Shown here: piece after piece, positions 1 through 7,143 of the stretch
Position numbering within the stretch: the first letter of the stretch is position 1
Layout of the letters: each line of letters begins with the position of its first letter
NCBI GenBank assembly: GCA_024278715.1
Contig: JAJRSN010000519.1
Coordinates: forward strand, 1 to 10,546
DNA length: 10,546 nt
Source of the DNA: Calditrichota bacterium
GTDB taxonomy: Bacteria > Calditrichota > Calditrichia > Calditrichales > Calditrichaceae
Direction: 5' to 3'
Position numbers and translations under genes: made by a program
The notes under the pieces: model-generated
Seen by the model: the letters and a program-made list of their open reading frames with translations, nothing else
What the model was told of the DNA's origin: nothing
Databases searched by the model: none

Positions 1-1203
1 ACTGGTAAAGCTGGCGGCATCGTCGCTGGAATTCGTAGCCGCAACCGAAACAATGTCATCGCGACTGTTAAGGTAGTTTTGCGATTCATTTCCGTCGTTA
101 CCCGCGGCGACAAAGATTAATCGTATTTTGGGATCATTTTGACCGGGAGTGGTCGTTCCGTAAAGGAAGGTATTTACGGCGTCCACAAGAGCGGAATTTT
201 CGGAAGAGCCCCAACTGCACGTAGCGATTTTTGCTCCGTTTTCAGCCGCATAAATAAACGCCTGAGCGGCAAAGTCCATGGAAACGCGTCCCGAAGGAAA
301 ATCGCTCCATCCGATCCTAAGCGCCATTATTTTAGCGCCGTTGCCCAAGCCCTGAGAATCTTCTCCCCAACCACCGGCAGCCGAGCAGACGCCTCTGCCG
401 TTGTTGTTGATAGCGCCCACATTACCCGCGCAATGGGTGCCGTGACCTTCATGATCGCTGGGATTGTTATCCGCCACGTCATAATCGTCGCCCAAATTTA
501 CAAGCTGCGGATTTCCGGTGACAAAATCCCAACCTACCCAGTCGTCATTGTATCCGTTTCCGTCTTCGTCAACATTAACATCCGTATTTGACAATTCATC
601 TGTATTAATCCATATATTACCCGCAATCGAAAACCGATCTGTTTCGTCGGCTAATGTTCCGGCTAAATCTTTGTGCCACCACTCCACACCGGTATCCATT
701 ACAGCCACAATTATCGAAGGATTACCAGTTTGCAGATCCCAGGCTTCAAAAGCATCGATATCCGCGTCGTTGGATTGATTTATATGCCATTGATCGCCAA
801 CCCTGGGATCGTCCGGCGTTTTATAAACTTCGTGAATGGCAATGGGTTCGGCGACAATAACGTCGGAAAGAGCGGAATATTTTTTACTGACTTCCACGGG
901 ATCAATTGAATTATTGAAATAAATCAATAACCATTGGCGTAAATCTTTATTGCGGTTGTTCAAAAACGTTTTGGAAAGCTTGAAATATTTTTGGACAACA
1001 GACACCTGATACGCATTATTCAACTTGTCTATTCCTGCAATTCCGGTAAGTCCGTTCCGAAAAAGATTTTCATCTATTTTTTGAAACGAATTTTCTTCCA
1101 CTTTTAGGGCAATAAGGTTCTTTTTATACCCTACAAAAGAACTTGCCGATAAGTTATTAAACATGAATAAAACAATTAAGAGAAACGGTAAACGAAAAGA
1201 CAT
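1..1203 (-). CDS. Secreted S8 (subtilisin-like) serine protease, N-terminal part, cut by the window edge
   Basis: Reading the minus strand from the ATG at 1203 gives 401 residues with no stop, so the 3' end lies outside the window. Residues 1-20 form a signal peptide (short basic start, then a Leu/Ile/Phe-rich core), implying Sec export. Residues 21 to about 137 look like a propeptide or N-terminal domain. The subtilase domain begins near residue 138. The catalytic Asp is D170 in MDTGVEW, the catalytic His is H254 in HGTHCAG, and the oxyanion-hole Asn is N369 in AAGNDGN. The catalytic Ser would lie past the edge. An acidic segment with DEDGNGYNDD (212-221) sits between Asp and His, as in many secreted bacterial subtilases, and may bind calcium. 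An AAAGGG ribosome-binding site lies 6 nt before the ATG. The expected role is degradation of external protein; the substrate is unknown. The C-terminus, where sorting domains often lie, is not visible. Confidence 0.93.
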   Translation of the reverse strand, partial: MSFRLPFLLIVLFMFNNLSASSFVGYKKNLIALKVEENSFQKIDENLFRNGLTGIAGIDKLNNAYQVSVVQKYFKLSKTFLNNRNKDLRQWLLIYFNNSIDPVEVSKKYSALSDVIVAEPIAIHEVYKTPDDPRVGDQWHINQSNDADIDAFEAWDLQTGNPSIIVAVMDTGVEWWHKDLAGTLADETDRFSIAGNIWINTDELSNTDVNVDEDGNGYNDDWVGWDFVTGNPQLVNLGDDYDVADNNPSDHEGHGTHCAGNVGAINNNGRGVCSAAGGWGEDSQGLGNGAKIMALRIGWSDFPSGRVSMDFAAQAFIYAAENGAKIATCSWGSSENSALVDAVNTFLYGTTTPGQNDPKIRLIFVAAGNDGNESQNYLNSRDDIVSVAATNSSDDAASFTS

Positions 1204-1389
1204 AGGGACCCTTTCTGCGTTTTGAGTAAAACTGATAAGATGTTTCGCGTAAAAATCTTTTTAAAATACGCTCATTATCATTTTGGTTATTTGATCTTGA
1301 ACACATTTTATTAAACAGGGATTTTAAAACTCAAAACAAACAGGTGGTCACTATTACAGATTAAGGGTTAAGAGTTTTCTCCGGTCATC

Positions 1390-1424
1390 GTGATGCGTGA
1401 TGCGTGATGCGTGATGCGTGATGC
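1390..1424 (+). repeat. Perfect heptanucleotide tandem array, GTGATGC x5
   Basis: Five uninterrupted identical copies of GTGATGC are followed by a partial unit (GT). The unit belongs to the same GTNANNN heptad family as the longer repeats in this window. It runs in the opposite orientation to the 1711-1926 element beside it. It resembles the heptameric STRR repeats described in cyanobacteria in form, though not necessarily in origin. Such an array should change length by replication slippage. Confidence 0.95.
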
Positions 1425-1537
1425 GTATAAATGATTATCGACATTTAATCAAATGTCATTAAAAAGAAGCTAAAATTCTAACGTTTATTTAATTTTGGAT
1501 TTACGATTTTCCTCCTAAATCTACTTTGTCACTTTTC

Positions 1538-1666
1538 GTTAAGCGTTAAGGGTATAAGGGTTAAGCGTGCTTTTCCAAACTACAAGTCACGTCCTTGTCA
1601 CCAGTTACTTGTTACTATATCACTTGTCGCTTTTATCTTTAATCTTGAAAGAACTTTAATCTTTTT
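1538..1666 (+). repeat. Composite intergenic repeat, copy 1 of 3
   Basis: It opens with a GTTAAGCG / GTTAAGGG / GTATAAGG block (1538 on). A spacer of GTTACTT- and GTCAC-type heptads follows. It closes with two CTTTAATCT units separated by TGAAAGAA (1637-1666). The same order of opening block, spacer and closing block recurs at 6753-6908 and 6923-7038 in the same orientation. There is no coding potential. Confidence 0.75.
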
Positions 1667-1710
1667 CCTTTTTCATTTATCATTTGTTACTCGTCATGCA
1701 TTACGTTTCG

Positions 1711-1926
1711 TCACCTTTGCCCTAAAGGGCGGAGAAGAAGAGGGAGGCACTTATTCCCAGCAATAAATTACTGGGCTACTATCGTTCAATTCCTCCGGAA
1801 TTTTTCTAAACAACTAAACATCTAAATCTTTTTCTTCCATCCTCCGACAATCCCAACTTTGTAACTTTGTAACTTTGTTACTCGTTACTTGCAACCTGCA
1901 ACCTGCAACTCATCACGCATTACGTC
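1711..1926 (-). repeat. Long composite repeat, copy A (inverted relative to copy B)
   Basis: Its reverse complement matches 9245-9471 almost throughout. It has a leader with ATGCGTGATGAGTTGCAGG, GTNACAA-type units, GTTGGGATT, a block of GTTTAGTT octads, then a hairpin block. The hairpin block has three small dyads: GCCC-TAAA-GGGC (1719-1730), a CCCAG/CTGGG stem around an AT-rich core, and an AATTCC/GGAATT stem. Compared with copies B and C it has one extra GGTTGCA heptad and fewer GTTTAGTT octads. It is non-coding, and it lies upstream of the OPT gene. Confidence 0.88.
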
Positions 1927-2057
1927 CTCAGCGATCATTTTGAAAAAAAAATGTGAAAAACGCAGGGAAATCTTCTAAAATTGCCTAAAAATATCTTTAC
2001 TTGTAAATGAGGATTGAGTATCTTTTACCTTTTCTTGAAATTTACAGTCGAAAAAAC

Positions 2058-2064
2058 AAAGGAG
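2058..2064 (+). promoter_or_regulatory. Ribosome-binding site that decides the OPT start
   Basis: AAAGGAG lies 5 nt before the ATG at 2070. The ATG at 2007, which would add 21 residues, has no purine-rich site upstream. The extra N-terminus it would give is also unlike the soluble lead that OPT proteins normally have. Confidence 0.75.
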
Positions 2065-2069
2065 ATGGT

Positions 2070-4088
2070 ATGGAACCCACTACCAAGGGTAAGGGCTTAC
2101 CCGAGAATGCCTACCGAAAACTAAAGGAAGGTGAAGTTTACATGCCCGTTGTGCCGGATGATCTTCCGCTTCCCGAGGTCACCGGTTATTCGCTTTTCTG
2201 GGGTATGTTTTATGCCGTAGTGTTTTCAGCGGCGGCAGCATACCTGGGTTTGAAAATAGGTCAGGTATTCGAAGCAGCCATTCCTATTGCAATTTTAGCA
2301 GTGGGAATGTCGTCGTTACTAAAACGAAAAGATTCTCTTTCGGAAAACGTAATTGTGCAGTCCATCGGCGCAAGTTCCGGAGTTATTGTTGCCGGAGCTA
2401 TTTTTACCATTCCCGGTCTTTACATTTTAGGGCTTAACGCCACTTTCCCGCAGGTTTTTTTAGCTTCTCTCTTCGGAGGTTTTTTAGGAATTTTATTTTT
2501 AATCCCTTTCAGACGGTATTTTGTTAAAGACATGCACGGCGAATTTCCTTTTCCCGAAGCTACTGCAACTACCGAAGTGCTTGTTGCCGGCGAAGCCGGC
2601 GGACGTCAGGCTAAAATTTTATTAAAAGCATTGTTTATCGGAGGTCTTTACGACTTTCTTGTTTCTGGGCTTGGTTTGTGGAAAGAGGTTGTTTCAACCA
2701 CGGTCTTCGGCTGGGGAAAACAATTGGCAAACGCAACGCGCCTTGAATTCAGAATGAACATCGGAGCAGCGGTAATGGGTCTGGGTTACATTGTCGGTTT
2801 GAAATACGCTTTGATTATCGCCAGCGGATCATTTCTTGCCTGGTGGGTAATTTTACCGGCAATCTATTATGTGGGTCAATTCAATCCCGCGCCCATCCTG
2901 AACGCAGCTAAACCCATCGCCGCCATGATGCCCATGGAAATTTTTAATCAATATGTCCGTCATATCGGAATCGGCGGAATTGCCGCAGCCGGTTTGATCG
3001 GCGTCATCAAATCGCATAAAATTATTACCGGCGCTTTTAAATTAGCCTGGTTAGAAATTACGGGCAAGGCTCACGAAGATACAATTGACAACAAAGCTCC
3101 GCGCACTCAAACCGATATTAAGATGAAATGGGTGTCCGTTCTGATCGTGAGCGTGTTTTTGGGCATATTTGTTTTCTTTTTGCTGCTTGTAGTAAAGGGC
3201 AATGTTTTATACGCCTTTACGGGTCTGGCAATTGTAGCGGTGATTGCCTTCCTCTTTACCACCGTAGCCGCGCGGGCAATCGCCATTGTGGGCACTAACC
3301 CTGTGTCCGGAATGACTTTGATGACCCTTATTATTTCTTCGGTGATTCTGGTATCCATCGGTCTCCACGGAGATGACGGAATGTTGGCGGCTTTGATTAT
3401 CGGCGGCGTTGTTTGTACCGCTCTTTCCATGGCGGGCGGTTTTATTACTGACTTAAAGATCGGTTACTGGCTTGGCACAACGCCCCGAACTCAGGAACGA
3501 TACAAATTTCTCGGAACGCTTTTGGCTGCCGCTTCCGTGGGTGCGGTCATTTTTTTGTTACATCGCACATTCGGTTTTGGACCCGGCGGACTGGAGGCGC
3601 CTCAGGCTTCGGCAATGGCGGCTGTTTTAAAACCGCTGATGACCGGACAACCCGCGCCGTGGATACTGTACATTGCCGGAGTGATTCTGGCGGTGATTCT
3701 CGATTTTCTCGGAATTTCTCCTCTGGCGTTTGCGCTGGGAATGTATTTGCCGCTGCATTTGAACACGCCGATTTTAGCGGGCGGAATTATCGCCCATTTG
3801 GTTTACAAGAGCTCAAAAGACGAAAAATTGCAGGTCGCGCGTCGTGAAAAAGGCACATTGATCGCTTCCGGTTTTATTGCGGGCGGAGCTATCATGGGCG
3901 TGGTTGCCGCGGCGATCGTCTTTATCGGTCAAAGCGTTACCGGACAGGACGGCTGGAATATAATGAAAACCATAGGAACCAGTGAATGGGTCGAATCTTC
4001 CGGCGCAGAAATATTGGGCTTTTTTATGTTCCTGCTTTTACTGATTTACATGTTCTGGGATTCCAAAAGAACCAAAGTCGAAGAATAA
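2070..4088 (+). CDS. OPT (oligopeptide transporter) family membrane protein
   Basis: A 672-residue polytopic inner-membrane protein of the OPT superfamily, prokaryotic branch. These are secondary transporters of peptides or metal chelates; the substrate cannot be told from sequence. A soluble lead of about 38 residues (including EGEVYMPVVPDD) precedes roughly 14-16 hydrophobic segments. Family hallmarks are the first helix with AYLGLKIGQ (57-65) and AAIPIAIL (69-76), SENVIVQSIGASSG (91-104), and the re-entrant-type segment GEFPFPEATATTEVL (157-171). The C-terminal half repeats the pattern with GMYLPLHLNTPI and ends in a helix plus a charged tail. Length is normal for the family. I chose the start at 2070 because of its strong ribosome-binding site; an in-frame ATG at 2007 is possible but weaker. 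The gene stands alone: a divergent repeat region lies upstream and an intrinsic terminator just downstream. Confidence 0.93.
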   Translation: MEPTTKGKGLPENAYRKLKEGEVYMPVVPDDLPLPEVTGYSLFWGMFYAVVFSAAAAYLGLKIGQVFEAAIPIAILAVGMSSLLKRKDSLSENVIVQSIGASSGVIVAGAIFTIPGLYILGLNATFPQVFLASLFGGFLGILFLIPFRRYFVKDMHGEFPFPEATATTEVLVAGEAGGRQAKILLKALFIGGLYDFLVSGLGLWKEVVSTTVFGWGKQLANATRLEFRMNIGAAVMGLGYIVGLKYALIIASGSFLAWWVILPAIYYVGQFNPAPILNAAKPIAAMMPMEIFNQYVRHIGIGGIAAAGLIGVIKSHKIITGAFKLAWLEITGKAHEDTIDNKAPRTQTDIKMKWVSVLIVSVFLGIFVFFLLLVVKGNVLYAFTGLAIVAVIAFLFTTVAARAIAIVGTNPVSGMTLMTLIISSVILVSIGLHGDDGMLAALIIGGVVCTALSMAGGFITDLKIGYWLGTTPRTQERYKFLGTLLAAASVGAVIFLLHRTFGFGPGGLEAPQASAMAAVLKPLMTGQPAPWILYIAGVILAVILDFLGISPLAFALGMYLPLHLNTPILAGGIIAHLVYKSSKDEKLQVARREKGTLIASGFIAGGAIMGVVAAAIVFIGQSVTGQDGWNIMKTIGTSEWVESSGAEILGFFMFLLLLIYMFWDSKRTKVEE

Positions 4089-4122
4089 GTTATCCGAATA
4101 ACCATTTATTGAACCGATTTGT

Positions 4123-4155
4123 AAATGGGCTGAGATATTCAGCCCATTTTTTTTT
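4123..4155 (+). terminator. Rho-independent terminator after the OPT gene
   Basis: A perfect 11-bp stem, AAATGGGCTGA with TCAGCCCATTT, closes a 5-nt loop (GATAT). A run of nine T starts in the 3' arm. It begins 34 nt after the OPT stop codon and separates that gene from the signalling genes downstream. Confidence 0.93.
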
Positions 4156-4226
4156 GACTGTCAATTAGCTTTTAAGTAAGTTTTTTTATGAAGATTTTTT
4201 TAAATTAAAAAAGAACTCTGACGTCC

Positions 4227-4415
4227 ATGCAATTTTGGGGATTTAAAAAATATCGGGAATTTGATCTGGAATCCCGTTTACACCCGGAACGGTTAAAGAA
4301 AAAGCGCATCGAATTTGAAAGACTGCCGCGGCGCAGAGTAAAACCTTTGTGGTGGACGCTGATTGTTTTTGCTATTGTGCTTTATCTTTATTTCTTACTT
4401 AAAAAGTTCATTTAA
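4227..4415 (+). CDS. Small single-pass membrane protein of unknown function
   Basis: A 62-residue ORF that I do not recognise. Residues 1-40 are strongly basic and hydrophilic (clusters such as LKKKR and LPRRRVK). Residues 41-58 form one hydrophobic helix opening with WW and rich in Leu, Ile, Phe and Tyr, followed by KKFI. The charge pattern predicts a cytoplasmic N-terminus and a C-terminal membrane anchor. The stop is 20 nt before the next start, and the OPT terminator isolates it from the gene upstream, so it is probably first in an operon with the two cNMP-PATAN genes. No clear Shine-Dalgarno precedes the ATG, which lowers confidence. The composition is protein-like and no competing ORF covers it. 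It might tether or regulate a neighbouring signalling protein, but that is speculation. Confidence 0.6.
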   Translation: MQFWGFKKYREFDLESRLHPERLKKKRIEFERLPRRRVKPLWWTLIVFAIVLYLYFLLKKFI

Positions 4416-4435
4416 TTTGGACAGGAGCCAAAGTA

Positions 4436-5533
4436 ATGATCCAACTTAGTAAAATTCTGAGACAGGTACCTCTCTTCCATACCCTGGGAAAGGAGAGTAT
4501 CGATTTCATCATTCAACGATTAAAATTCAAAACCTTTAATGCCAACGATACCGTTTGCCAGATCGGCGATCCGGGTGATGAAATGTACATTATTATTAGT
4601 GGCAAGGTTAAAATTTGCATATATTCCGAAGACGGCAAAGAACAGGTTGTTGCAACGTTATCCAGCGGAGACTATTTCGGAGAAATGTCGCTGCTCACCG
4701 GAGAACCCAGATCCGCAACAGTAATCACCACGGAAGATTCGGAAATGTTCGCTCTGCATAAAAACGATTTTGACGTGATTCTGGAAAAATTTCCTTCTAT
4801 CTCCATCAGCATCGGAAAAATTGTTAGTCAGCGATTGAGAGAGACGCTGGAAAAAGCCTCGCATTTGCCGCAGGTCTCTAAAATGGAAGCCACTCAGCAG
4901 GGACCACAGGGAAGCTTGAAGCATGTCCCTCTGGTGGACTTGATCCGGTTTTGCGAGTCCAACTCGGTTACCGGAACTTTGCGGGTAAAAAACAATAGTC
5001 AGGAAGGCACGCTTGAATTCAAAGCCGGTCAACTGCAACAGGTTAAATTAAGCAATATGAGCGAGGATGAAGCGCTTGATACCATGCTGAACTGGCAGGA
5101 CGGATTCTTTGCCATTGAACTTCGCCCGTTAAAATTGGATAGATTTAAAGAAGATGAAACAAAAGAAGTTGAGATCAGGAATGTTTTGATTTTGAGTAAT
5201 TCTCTGGTTGTGCAAAAGATTATCGAACGGGCGCTCACCAGTATGGGTTATTCAATTTCTAAAGCCAAAAATATAACGGACGGAGCGGAAGTGTTCCGGC
5301 AGCGGAATATCGATTTGATCGTTTCCGACATCAAACTTCCCGACGGAGACGGACTAAAGCTGATTGAAACAGTACGGGAAATCAAGGAAACCCCCATTGT
5401 TTTTCTTGGCGAAAGCAACCTGAAACCCGAATACAGGGCTATGTTCGACGCCCATAAGGATATTAAGATTACTCAGGGGCATGAGGTCAGTGAAATAGTA
5501 CAACTAATCGAGCATTTTAATCAAAATGAATGA
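4436..5533 (+). CDS. cNMP-binding / PATAN (DUF4388) / degenerate receiver protein
   Basis: A 365-residue cytoplasmic signalling protein with three modules. Residues about 8-140 are a CRP-type cyclic-nucleotide-binding domain, with the phosphate-binding cassette seen as FGEMSLLTGEPRSATV (81-96, with E83 and R92). Residues about 158-232 are a PATAN/DUF4388 domain (LVDLIRFCESNSVTGTL, then EFKAGQL and LNWQDGFFAIE). Residues about 248-362 have a receiver fold with the phospho-acceptor position kept (D298 in LIVSDIKLPDGDG). However, the acidic pair is replaced by S254-N255, the usual Thr/Ser by Gly, and the KP motif is missing, so phosphorylation is doubtful. There is no helix-turn-helix, so this is not a CRP-type transcription factor. 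AGGAG lies 8 nt before the start. It overlaps its downstream paralogue by 8 nt, implying translational coupling. The ligand (cAMP, cGMP or other) is unknown. Confidence 0.9.
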   Translation: MIQLSKILRQVPLFHTLGKESIDFIIQRLKFKTFNANDTVCQIGDPGDEMYIIISGKVKICIYSEDGKEQVVATLSSGDYFGEMSLLTGEPRSATVITTEDSEMFALHKNDFDVILEKFPSISISIGKIVSQRLRETLEKASHLPQVSKMEATQQGPQGSLKHVPLVDLIRFCESNSVTGTLRVKNNSQEGTLEFKAGQLQQVKLSNMSEDEALDTMLNWQDGFFAIELRPLKLDRFKEDETKEVEIRNVLILSNSLVVQKIIERALTSMGYSISKAKNITDGAEVFRQRNIDLIVSDIKLPDGDGLKLIETVREIKETPIVFLGESNLKPEYRAMFDAHKDIKITQGHEVSEIVQLIEHFNQNE

Positions 5534-6644
5534 AATTCTTTTACAGCAACTAAAAAACGTTCCTCTGTTTTCCTCAGTCGCGGAAAAGGATTTGCGTTTA
5601 ATCTATGATAAACTGCAACTCGTTCGCTTTAAAAAAGACGATGTCATCATTCGCGAGGGCGATATGGGCGACTGTTTTTACATCATCAGGTCGGGACGCG
5701 TACGGGTGGAAACACATTCGGAAGAGATAGACCATCCCGTAATTTTAGCCCGTCTTGAAGAAGGCGACTATTTTGGGGAAATGGCTTTGATTACCGGGGA
5801 ACCGCGCTCCGCAACGGTAATTGCCGAAGAAGACGTGGAATTGTGGCGGCTGCTCAAAAGCGATTTTGATCGATTAATCATGAAAAATCCCGATATTACG
5901 CTCTCTTTAACGCACATGCTCAGCCACCGCCTGATGAAAACCAACAGAGCGCTGGAACTGACCGAATTGCAATTCTTAAAAAAGATCAGACCCAGAGGCA
6001 ATCTGGAAGATTTCGGTTTAATCCGTATTCTGAATTTTGCCGAACAGAACGCATTGACCGGAAAAATTATATTAAAACGCGGCGAAGAAGAGGCTGTTTT
6101 CGAGTACGACAAAGGGCAATTACTGCGATTAAATTTTGACGATAAAAACGAGGACGAGGCTCTCGACGAACTTTTGAGCTGGGAAGAAGGGACGTTTTTG
6201 ATTGAGCCTGCAATCTTTGAATTACAGCCGGACGCCGAAAGCGATAATCCCGAATGGTCGGAAGACCAGAAAATGATAATTAATACACTTGAACGCTACC
6301 TGAAAGAAAAGTTTGAAGAGTTTATTCAATTTGCCGGTTCGAGATCTACCCAGGTGGCTTTTAATAAAGCGCATATTAAGCTAAAAAACATGTTTGATCA
6401 GGAAGAAGGTCTGGATATTCAAATTCAACCGCGTCTTAAAATAGATTTTTCCGAATTGTCGTCTTTTTCCGAAAAACATTTGCTGCTCCTGGCGGTGTTG
6501 CTGAATCAGGTGGTTAAATATCTATCGCGTGAAGTTATCGGAATTGAATTCTGGAACGTAAAATCCGCAAATCCCGAAACCAATAAAATTCTTGAAGAGC
6601 ACCAATTTTTCGCCTTTTTCGAGCAGGCTTCCGAACTTACCTGA
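5526..6644 (+). CDS. cNMP-binding / PATAN (DUF4388) protein with unrecognised C-terminal domain
   Basis: A 372-residue paralogue of the gene just upstream, probably from tandem duplication followed by exchange of the C-terminus. Residues about 10-140 form the cyclic-nucleotide-binding domain, with cassette FGEMALITGEPRSATV (83-98) nearly identical to that of its neighbour. Residues about 157-232 form the PATAN domain (FGLIRILNFAEQNALTG, EYDKGQL, LSWEEGTFLIE). Residues about 245-372 are a mostly helical region with amphipathic stretches (NTLERYLKEKFEEFIQFAG; FSEKHLLLLAVLLNQVVKYL) that I cannot assign. There is no DNA-binding domain. The start ATG lies inside the last codons of the previous gene (8-nt overlap) with only a weak ribosome-binding site, so translation is probably coupled. 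A second ATG 4 nt later is out of frame and closes quickly. A probable terminator lies 55 nt after the stop. Confidence 0.9.
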   Translation: MNEILLQQLKNVPLFSSVAEKDLRLIYDKLQLVRFKKDDVIIREGDMGDCFYIIRSGRVRVETHSEEIDHPVILARLEEGDYFGEMALITGEPRSATVIAEEDVELWRLLKSDFDRLIMKNPDITLSLTHMLSHRLMKTNRALELTELQFLKKIRPRGNLEDFGLIRILNFAEQNALTGKIILKRGEEEAVFEYDKGQLLRLNFDDKNEDEALDELLSWEEGTFLIEPAIFELQPDAESDNPEWSEDQKMIINTLERYLKEKFEEFIQFAGSRSTQVAFNKAHIKLKNMFDQEEGLDIQIQPRLKIDFSELSSFSEKHLLLLAVLLNQVVKYLSREVIGIEFWNVKSANPETNKILEEHQFFAFFEQASELT

Positions 6645-6698
6645 TTATTGTGGTTTTGTAAATCCGCAATCTGTTTCCGGCTAAAAAGGATTTCTCTT

Positions 6699-6735
6699 CG
6701 CCGCGCTCATCGAAATGACAGCGACGGCGCTTTTT
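6699..6735 (+). terminator. Probable rho-independent terminator after the cNMP-PATAN pair
   Basis: The arms CGCCG-CGCT and AGCG-A-CGGCG pair over 9 bp with one bulged A around a 12-nt loop, followed by C and five T. It is GC-rich enough to work, but the loop and bulge make it less certain than the terminator after the OPT gene. Confidence 0.5.
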
Positions 6736-6752
6736 CGCCAATTCACCAATTT

Positions 6753-6908
6753 GTTAAGCGTTAAGGGTATAAGCGTGTAAGCGTGCTTCTTCATTTTCGC
6801 TTGGTGTCCAATTTTACTTTGAAACTTGTCACTTGTTACTCGTCACTCGTCACTCGTCACTTTGTCATTAGCAACTTTAATCTTGAAAAGACTTTAATCT
6901 TTAATCTT
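6753..6908 (+). repeat. Composite intergenic repeat, copy 2 of 3
   Basis: It opens with GTTAAGCGTTAAGGGTATAA like copy 1. The middle is a run of CGTCACT-type heptads. It closes with CTTTAATCTTGAAAAGACT and further TTTAATCT units. It is longer than copy 1 mainly through extra spacer heptads. Confidence 0.75.
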
Positions 6909-6922
6909 ACTTCATGTTACTC

Positions 6923-7038
6923 GTTAATCGTTAAGGGTTAAGGGTATAAGCGTTAATCGGCAGTGGTACCTACAGGTTGAGTTTAAATTGTCGCTTTAAT
7001 CTTTAATCTTGAAAGGACTTTAATCTTTAATCTTTTTT
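6923..7038 (+). repeat. Composite intergenic repeat, copy 3 of 3
   Basis: It starts 15 nt after copy 2, with GTTAATCGTTAAGGG and GTATAAGCGTTAATC. It ends with a doubled TTTAATCTTGAAAGGACT block and a T run (6994-7038). The spacer differs from those of the other copies, so only the two ends are conserved. The same strand order is kept. Confidence 0.72.
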
Positions 7039-7143
7039 ATTTTCCTACCGGTCACGCATTATTTCTTTTTACGCTATTTTGCACAACATTCCGATTTTGG
7101 TTAACTTACGCCGTCGAAATTTTTTAACTGACAGGAGCTGTTC

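Larger units (their letters stand above)
1204..2069. other. Divergent intergenic region filled with short repeats
   Basis: This 866 bp stretch separates the divergently transcribed protease and OPT genes. No frame in it shows a credible protein. From about 1204 to 1330 it is AT-rich and probably holds the protease promoter, but I cannot assign -35 and -10 boxes securely. It then carries a five-copy GTGATGC array (1390-1424), a composite repeat (1538-1666) and a 216 bp element (1711-1926) that recurs inverted near 9.3 kb. The last 140 bp before the OPT gene are A-rich without a clear promoter. Confidence 0.8.
6645..7143. other. Intergenic region with repeats between the cNMP-PATAN genes and cdsA
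   Basis: No credible coding frame. It holds a probable terminator (6699-6735), two copies of the composite GTTAAGCG...CTTTAATCT repeat, and between them a run of GTTACTC / GTCACTC heptads (about 6835-6870). The segment TTTCTC...CATCGAAATGACA (6691-6719) resembles a short motif I have seen scattered in many bacterial genomes, which I note only as a resemblance. The cdsA ribosome-binding site ends the region. Confidence 0.75.

Noticed and set aside
139..909. Several overlapping plus-strand open frames of 68-150 codons
   Set aside because: They lie antisense to the S8 protease, whose minus-strand frame has a signal peptide and catalytic Asp, His and Asn motifs. They are frame shadows.
1204..1320. 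Promoter boxes for the protease gene
   Set aside because: TGATAAT-like and TTCAAG-like strings occur on the minus strand, but none has convincing spacing and match, so no call was made.
2007..2069. Upstream ATG extending the OPT protein by 21 residues
   Set aside because: No ribosome-binding site precedes it, while AAAGGAG sits 5 nt before the ATG at 2070.
3107..3430. Minus-strand open frame of 107 codons
   Set aside because: It is inside and antisense to the OPT gene, with no domain and no ribosome-binding site of note.
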